From NCBI GenBank assembly GCA_023525975.1, contig CM042021.1, positions 80,297,501-80,361,500 on the forward strand: a DNA stretch of 64,000 bases, read 5' to 3'. The notes below the pieces were generated by a model, which saw nothing but the letters and a program-made list of their open reading frames with translations, was not told the origin of the DNA and did not search any database. This stretch comes from Smallanthus sonchifolius (taxonomy: Eukaryota; Streptophyta; Magnoliopsida; Asterales; Asteraceae). Of the stretch, positions 57,442 through 64,000 are shown in pieces. The number at the start of each line of letters is the position of its first letter. The first letter of the stretch is position 1. Both the position numbers and the translations under genes were made by a program.

Positions 57442-58647
57442 ATGTTTATTCTTTGTTTGTTTATGAAAATAGTTTTGGATGTGATGCCTCTCAAGCAACA
57501 ACCTTCAAAGTTAACTTATGTGCTTGACATGCAAGGGATCATCCAACATTCAGTTATTTATGACAAAGAGGAAGGGGAAATCGTACATTGCTTGTCAAAA
57601 GAACAGATTGCCGAGCTATTTCAAATGAATCCCGACGAAGTCATTATTGAAGAGGCATCTGTTCCAACAACTGATTATCCCTCTTCTGACGAACTAGAAG
57701 ACGTTGATGAGGTTGAAGTCGAAGACATCACTGATCAAGAATATCCAAAGTACACATCAGTAGATGGTGATGATATTCCCTCCTTCGTGGACTAATTCAC
57801 TCAGCAGTCCGACGAGGAGGTCAACCGCATTATCGACAACAAACAGGATGAAGCCGGTCCCTCCACTATTGACATTGACGAGCTGAATGAACGTAAAAGT
57901 CAGTGGATGGAATACATGGCCGAAATAAAGAAGAACTCAAAGCCCTCTCCTCCAACCAAGTACACTAAAGTTTATCGACTCAAAGGACACAAGTCTGATG
58001 GTCGTAAAATCAGTTGGGCATACTTCAACGACTTAAGCTGCTATACTATAAAAAGAGAGAAGGGCATACAATATTTCAGGTACCCTCATGATTTCAAGAC
58101 GCTGCCCGCATTTGAAGTAAATCAATTGGCGCGTCTAAAGCTTCTATACAGCGAATCTTCCGGTCTATCCGAATGGTTTCAACGTCAATTACAATACGAA
58201 TACCGGAAGAAGTGGGTGAACTTCAAGCCACAAATGCCTACACGTTACATTTATAAGGAAAAGGTTCATCCAATCACCAAGAAGCCCCTAATTGTCTTAA
58301 AGTGGAAACCTCCAACGATCATGAAGAAGATTCCTTTAAGGAAAATGATCCAGGACTTCTCAGATCAGTTCAAATGGTGGTACTATGATGGGCGTACTGG
58401 TGAAGCTGTTATAGTGCTTTGTAAAGAAGGGTCATGGGAGACCATCAGGGTCTTTGATCCCTTGTGGCTGACCAACTTGTCTGAACAAGATGTTACAACT
58501 CTATACAAGTGTCAACCATTTTTTGAAGTTGCAGATATAGACCAGGCGTTGCAGTATGTGAAAGTGATACGTATATGCTTTGCTTTTGACATACACGCCG
58601 GAGTTAACTGGAAAACTCGTACAAAAGAGATGTTGAAGACCAACTAA
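57442..58647 (+). pseudogene. Element B aORF2 (one stop)
   Basis: The frame starts in an AT-rich gap after aORF1; several ATGs (57442, 57466, 57481) are possible. The first 117 codons are acidic (EEGEIVHCLSKEQIAELFQMNPDEVIIEE). TAA 57793-57795 breaks it, and the same frame goes on through another acidic stretch to the conserved end domain (57907-58647): FKTLPAFEVNQLARL, FKPQMPTR, HPITKKPLIVLKWKP, KWWYYDGRTGEAVIVLCKEG, IRVFDPLW. The corresponding product in element A is also separate in frame from its coiled-coil part, so two proteins, or one joined by splicing, are both possible. The ORF ends 34 bases before the polypurine tract. Confidence 0.72.
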
Positions 58648-58681
58648 TGTTAGTTAGGTCATTTTGAAGGGATCTAGGTCC

Positions 58682-58690
58682 AAGGGGGAG
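58682..58690 (+). promoter_or_regulatory. Element B polypurine tract
   Basis: AAGGGGGAG, two bases before the 3' LTR. Confidence 0.9.
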
Positions 58691-58692
58691 TA

Positions 58693-59408
58693 TGTAGATG
58701 CATAATATGTCCCTAATCCCTTGTAATATGTATTTCATCTATGTTTAATGTAATTATTTGATGTATTAATGAAATTACATGTTTATCCTTAATGTTTACT
58801 CATATATAATGACTGTGTATTAAACGATCTGATAAATAGCGATAACGTTGACCAATCGTGCTAATGAAAGGCCCATTCGCACGAATGGATCATGAGAATG
58901 ATCCATTCGCGCGAATAGCTCATGAGAATGATTCATTCGCTAGAATAAGTCATGAGAATGATTCATTCGTACGAATGAACCATTCTGATGATTCATTCTT
59001 AAGAATGAACCATTCTGCTGATTCATGCGCACGAATGAGTCCATTCACATGGATCATTCGTACGAATGGGCTCAGCACTATATATAGAACTTTCACTTCA
59101 TGAGCACACACAACACAAAAAACACAACAGAAATACAACACATATACACACAGAACCAGACTAAGCAAGAACACACAAACTCTTTGCACCTGTATTGTCG
59201 AATCTCTGTCCGTTGAGAGTTTCCAGGTCTTGTATCCAACTTCTCTACACCAAAGGGTCGATAGAAACCTTCGTTTCGACATCTAATCCGCTCGTTTCTT
59301 AAGACCCGATCCGTGTCATAGATTGGATTGCCAATCAAATCGGATTCCGCACGATTTGGTTTGGTTAATGTGTTGAATCATTGGATCAAGGTAGATCCCG
59401 ATCCAACA
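58693..59408 (+). repeat. Element B 3' LTR
   Basis: 716 bp with TATA at 59079-59086. One palindrome arm (59024) has changed to CATGCGCACGAATG; the other differences from the 5' LTR are outside the palindromes. Confidence 0.93.
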
Positions 59409-59413
59409 ATGAC

Positions 59414-59876
59414 ATAACCCGAAACTGATCTCAAAAGAAAATTATTGTCAAAATCTAACATCCTTTATCTGATAGTGATCTTTTCTAATCTTTTACTCAC
59501 ACACGCTTGCAAACATGGGTTCAAATCACAGTTGTAATTTAGATTTAGTTTCCACACTACTAGTGATTCAAAGACGCATACAGCCTACTGACAATTCAAA
59601 TTACTTGTAAATAAACGGATTAAAAACATAATAATTTTAAACAGATAAGTAAGCATGACGCAATCATTTCCCATATGAGCAGTCTATGAAGTTTAGATCA
59701 TTTCTGATGTACTATCATTTCCTCTTTTCTCAAGTTAACTTTGAAATTTTCTCCATTTTCTATTTTGTTTTTTGAATTTTGTAAAATATTTTAAAACTAA
59801 AAGAACTATACAGAAAATTTAAAGGAATTAAAAATTTAACTTCCATGAATTGAATTGAGTTAAGAAAACTTAGTTT
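59414..59876 (-). other. Element A spacer after pol (right part)
   Basis: No ORF. On the minus strand GGAAATGATAGTACATCAG resembles the sequence just after the internal polypurine tract of element B (near 53030), so the spacers of the two elements are related. Confidence 0.5.
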
Positions 59877-62800
59877 TCACTCAGGATTGAACATTCCTAT
59901 CAAGTTGACAAGATGCTCAAAACGGGATCGATCAAATGCCTTTGTGAAAAGGTCAGCAAGATTGTCATCCGTGTGAAGTTTTACAAGTTCAATTAAATGC
60001 TTTTCAGCACAATCACGGATGAAATGATGGCGAATCTCTATATGTTTAGTTTTGGAATGTTTCACCGGGTTATTTGTGATGGACATGGTGGCATTGTTGT
60101 CAATGAATAGAGGAGTTCCAGTGAAGTTTAAGTTGTAGTCTCTCAATTGCTGCTGAATCCACAATATCTGAGAACAACCGCTAGCTGCAGCAATGTACTC
60201 TGCTTCACAAGTTGAGACAGAAACTGTTGACTGCTTCTTGCACTGCCAGGAGACCAGTCTGTCTCCTAAGAATTGACATCCACCAGAAGTTGACTTTCTG
60301 TCAAGGTTACAACCGCCATAATCTGAATCAGTGTAGGCTTTGAAGTCGAATGACTGCTGCTTAGAGTACCAAAGACCTAATCGGGGTTTCCCTTTCAGAT
60401 ATCTGAAAATTCTCTTCACAGCTATCATATGAGACTCCTTCGGTTGTGACTGAAACCTTGAGCACAAGCACACAGCAAACATTATATCGGGTCTTGAAGC
60501 TGTGAGATACATAAGTGATCCGATCATCCCACGGTACAACCTGCTGTCCACATCCTTTCCATCTCTGTCGGGATGCAAACCATGATTGACTGGGATTGGT
60601 GTGCCATAAGTAGTGCTATCACTCATCTTGTATTTTGACAAGATGTCCTGCACGTACTTAGTTTGATGTAGATAAATACCATTCTCTCTTTGACTGACTT
60701 GCAGACCTAGAAAGAATGACATTTCACCCATATTTCTCATTTCAAACTTGGACTTCATCACCTTCTCGAATTCCCTACACATCCCTTCATTGGTCGACCC
60801 AAAGATAATGTTGTCGACATATACTTGCACAAGAAGAATGTCACCTCCTGCTCCGCCGTATGAAGAGAGTCGAGTCAATCTGTCCACGGTAGAAACCATT
60901 AGACAGTAAATGCTTAGATAATGTCTCATACCATGCCCGCGGTGCTTGATGAAGACCATAAAGTGCTTTGTCGAGCTTGTACACTTTATTGATATTATGC
61001 GGATCTTCAAAACCGGGAGGTTGAGTGACATAGACTTCTTCATGCACCTTACCATAAAGGAAAGCACTCTTCACATCAAGTTGATAGACCTTGAATCCGA
61101 CATATGTGGCATAAGCCAAGAATAGTCGAATGGCCTCAATTCTAACAACTGGGGCATATACTTCATTGTAATCCAAGCCCTCTTGTTGATAAAAACCCTG
61201 AACAACCAATCTTGCTTTATTCTTCACAACTACATGACGATCATCCGTCTTGCATTTGAACACCCATCTGGTACCAATTGGCTGAAAGCCTTTTGGCAAG
61301 TCAACTAAATCCCACACTTGCAACTTTTGGAATTGAGACAGTTCATCTTGCATCGCCTCAATCTAGCAGTTGTCAGCGATAGCCTCCTTCACATTCTTCG
61401 GCTCTAACTGGGACACAAATGCAGCATGCAGACATGTTTCCATGACACCAGTGTCAAATATCTCTATGTAAAGACTGGTGTTCTCAGTGATGGTTCTATG
61501 ACGAGTCTGAACACCGGCATAAGGATCACCAATAATGTTGTCGATTGGATGATTCCTATGCACCCTCGTCTCCGGTACAATTGGTTCTTGAATTTCTGGA
61601 TCTAGATTTGTGCTTAACTCCCCCATTTCCTGTGTTCCAGAGGAAGAAGATTCAATGTTTATTGGATCAGCTGGAGCTTCATTTCCTACAGTTGTGTTAG
61701 GATTGGCTGGAGCGTCATTTCCATCAACAAGAACATCTTCACTGTCATCACTGTCATGAGTTCCAGATGCAGATGCAGCATTGGAATCAGGAGTTATAAT
61801 TGGTGTAGTAGCACGAGTAGAAAAACTGGAGTCATTGTCACCACGCAATAAATCATAAACATTTGCGGCGTCTTCTACAGATAAGTCAGGAAGATTGAAA
61901 GACTTGAATAGCGCATCATAATCAAAACCCCAAGCTGGACCTTTTGGTTCTGGTGGAGTGCTGTGTTTACTACAGTCCACTTCAAACCATTCCTCGACAG
62001 TACGAGTTCCTATGTTGTACACTCTCTTGCAGGGCGAATTGGCAACATATCCTAAGAAGATGCCTTCCACCGCTTTCGCATGAAATTTAGACTGACGGTC
62101 TTTATACTGTAGCAACAAGGAACAAGGACTACCAAAAGGAACTAAGTAATCAAGATTGGGAAGTCGATTGTTGATCAACTCATAACATGTCTTGTTGTGC
62201 CTTTTCACAACCAGAACCCTGTTTAAGACGTGACAAGCTGTATTAACGGCTTCTGCCTAGAAAGTGACAGGAAGCTTTGCATCCGACAGCATAGTCCTTC
62301 CAGTCTCAATCAGTGTCCTGTTCTTCCTTTCGGCAACTCCATTCTGCTGAGGTGTGTACGGCGTGCTGAATTCGTGACGGATCCCTCTCCTGAGACAGAA
62401 AAGTTCCATCAAATTATTCTTGAACTCAGTTCCGTTGTCACTCCTTATTCTTCTAACTTTCAGCTTGCAAAGAGATTCCAAGCTCAGGATCAGGTATTGA
62501 AGAATATCAGCAGTCTCGTCTTTTGTACCTAAAAAATGCACCCAAGAAAAACGTGAGAAATCATCAGTTACAACTAGACAGGACGACTTACCTCCAATAC
62601 TCCTGATACTTATGGGGCCAAACAGATCCATGTGTAATAGCTCCAAAGGGGTATCGATAGAGTTTTGGAGCTTGGGCTTGTGAGACTTCCGTTGATGTTT
62701 GCCCTTTCTACACGGCATACAGTCATCTGCAACGGTAAACCTCAATTTAGGAACCCCGATTACCAAACCGTTTCGGACAAGATGATTCATTTTACGATAA

Positions 62801-63285
62801 GAAATATGTCCGAGTTTCCTATGCCACAAGATGGAGTCAAGTTCTGTCGCTTTTGTAAGCAAACAAGTAGCAACTGATGAGGTGGTTTTTGCCACGCTCA
62901 TATCGATCTGATAAGTGTCGTTTGATCTTGGTGCTCTCATCAGAATCCAGTCTTCGGGAACCTCAAAACCGGGTTTGAGAATCAGACATTCTGACTTGTC
63001 AAACATCACCGAGTACTCCTTGTCACACATTTGGGAGACACTCAACAGGTTATGCTTCAACTGCTCGCAAAAGTTGACATTGTCAAAGCTAACACAACCG
63101 TTTGAAACCACGCCTTGACACGTGATGCTGCCGCCTTTTTCTCCGGCAAAGGCCACATAGCCGCCTCTGAATGGTTTAACATCTTGAAGCAAGGCCATGT
63201 TTCCTGTCATGTGCCGGGAGCATCCACTATCTACATACCAACGGTTAGAGATAGTACCCTTCGGACGTCCCTGCACGAGTAACAA
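59877..63285 (-). pseudogene. Element A pol (two stops, one frameshift)
   Basis: The minus frame opens without an ATG at 63285 and reads through GTGCAG into protease DSGC (HMTG follows), integrase (LLHMDLF, RSDNGTEF, NGVAERKNRTL), then TAG at 62257-62259 and TAG at 61363-61365. At both places element B has Trp. Reverse transcriptase continues to about 60845, where one base more or less shifts the frame (word RRS versus SGGD). In the new frame the catalytic YVDD is YVDN (Asp to Asn, codon at 60810-60812). RNase H (YTDSDYGGC, STCEAEYIAA) is intact to 59877. The mutated reverse transcriptase site makes it inactive even without the stops. Confidence 0.9.
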
Positions 63286-63290
63286 AAGAA

Positions 63291-64000
63291 TTAGTTAGAT
63301 TTGGAGACCCAAGCCATTGTGGTGTTGGGTCGTCCATCCTTCTCAAAATAAACTACTTCTTTCAACTCACAGTCATGATGACTGTTCAAAATTGGTGAAT
63401 CTTTGGTTGAATTTGGAACAGGAGATTGAGAACCTTTAACTTTCTTGTTCCAGGATCTCTTTTGATTCTTAACCAGAACAGTAGACTTTGGCTCAACCAC
63501 AGCCGATGAACTTGTGGAAGCTTCACCTGATTGAGTCTTAGTCAGCTGTTCCAGCTTTCTCAACCTCTTATTCCTTCTTCTTCTTTGTGGCTTAGAGAGT
63601 CTAGCCACAGATTTCTCACCAGTGCGTGTACTACCAGATGTAGACACACGAGGTACAGCAGGTTGCTTTACCTTTCTTGCAATAGATGGTTTGGCCTCAG
63701 ATTTAATCTTAGGTTTTCCCATAGGTTGTACTAGTGGTTTCACCACATTCTGCTTTGGACTTCTGGGAGGTTTCACTATTGGCGACTTAGGGATAACGGC
63801 TGGCTGTGAGACAACATGTTGTTTCCCTTGGTTCTTTGATGGACAGTTCACAAGAATGTGACCAACCATGCCACAATGAAAACACATCCTCTTGTCCACA
63901 TGAGTTCTCTTGTAAGGCTCATTAGATCTGGCCTTAGATAACTCTCCATTATGAGCAGGAGGAGTTGGTTTATGAACAGGAGTCTGACATTTTTCAGTTT
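63291..64000 (-). CDS. Element A gag C-terminal part (cut by window edge)
   Basis: The frame is open to the window edge. It has an intact zinc knuckle CFHCGMVGHILVNC, a basic Lys/Arg/Pro-rich RNA-binding part (for example PQRRRRNKRLRKLEQL), and ends at TAA 63291-63293 after TTMAWVSKSN, 23 bases before the CAG that opens the pol frame. The N-terminal gag core is outside the window. Confidence 0.85.
   Translation of the reverse strand, partial: TEKCQTPVHKPTPPAHNGELSKARSNEPYKRTHVDKRMCFHCGMVGHILVNCPSKNQGKQHVVSQPAVIPKSPIVKPPRSPKQNVVKPLVQPMGKPKIKSEAKPSIARKVKQPAVPRVSTSGSTRTGEKSVARLSKPQRRRRNKRLRKLEQLTKTQSGEASTSSSAVVEPKSTVLVKNQKRSWNKKVKGSQSPVPNSTKDSPILNSHHDCELKEVVYFEKDGRPNTTMAWVSKSN

Larger units (their letters stand above)
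45185..59413 (+). mobile_element. Element B: full-length copia with aORF, nested in A
   Basis: Equal LTRs of 716 bp (45190-45905 and 58693-59408), initiator-Met primer site, gag, pol, aORF1, aORF2, polypurine tract. Flanks ACGAC (45185-45189) and ATGAC (59409-59413) are a 5-bp target duplication with one C to T change at a CpG. I count 5 differences between LTRs (0.7 percent), or roughly 0.27 million years at 1.3e-8. Five stop codons break its genes. It lies in opposite orientation inside element A of the same type. Confidence 0.93.
39661..64000 (-). mobile_element. Element A: copia with aORF (SIRE/Maximus-like), carries nested element B
   Basis: In minus orientation: gag C-terminus (from beyond 64000), pol (63285-59877), spacer (59876-59409, then 45184-44332 after the inserted element B), palindrome/TATA module, aORF (43504-40230), polypurine tract, 3' LTR. 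An ORF between pol and the 3' LTR is the arrangement known from SIRE-type copia elements. Several stops and frameshifts show it is dead. Confidence 0.8.

Noticed and set aside
55355..58647. aORF as a retroviral-type envelope gene
   Set aside because: The position fits, but there is no signal peptide, no membrane segment and no surface/transmembrane cleavage pattern; the strong features are acidic linkers and a coiled coil.

Overview
The window is transposon-dense nuclear DNA of a flowering plant, probably a eudicot; the copia and chromovirus types look like those of Asteraceae, but that family assignment is an impression, not a demonstration. I found no host gene I can defend. Nearly everything is LTR retrotransposon, much of it nested.

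Layout. 1-7585: minus-strand Athila-like element without pol (5' LTR 5787-7585, Asp-type primer site, broken gag, 3' LTR cut by the window edge). 7586-10440: old LTR-like debris, a tRNA-like sequence, AT microsatellites and a C-rich tract. 10441-22246: a rearranged copia remnant (minus gag plus a plus-strand LTR) split by a young Ty3 chromovirus, gypsy1 (10696-19886, 2114-bp LTRs, GTTAC target duplication). 22247-34640: a minus copia extra-ORF remnant split by an older chromovirus, gypsy2 (22870-34447, about 3.15-kb LTRs, GGTGT duplication). 34641-38271: decayed plus-strand copia gag holding a solo LTR. 38272-39660: a Ty3-like LTR. 39661-64000: minus-strand copia element A, into which plus-strand copia element B (45190-59408, 716-bp LTRs) is inserted between pol and the extra ORF.

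Main observation. Copia elements A and B each carry a large additional coding region (aORF) between pol and the 3' LTR. Each aORF has its own promoter-like module: a phased cluster of short palindromes, a TATA box 11-15 bp further on, a transcribed leader with a second palindrome cluster, then the ORF. The same arrangement (palindromes then TATA) is in their LTRs. The palindrome sequence differs between families (CATTCGTACGAATG in B, TTGCGTACTT/AAGTACGCAA in A), yet the layout is kept. It also appears in the Athila-like LTR, a solo copia LTR and another copia LTR. The core CGAAACTA/TAGTTTCG is shared by a Ty3 LTR and a copia LTR.

Other points: a conserved 3' splice-site-like sequence at the gag/pol junction of three copia copies; an 84-nt template-switch scar inside gypsy2 pol made of LTR-end, primer-site and protease sequence; tRNA-like sequences with A and B boxes inside gypsy2 LTRs; and repeated TGG to TAG stops that the two copia elements reveal in each other.
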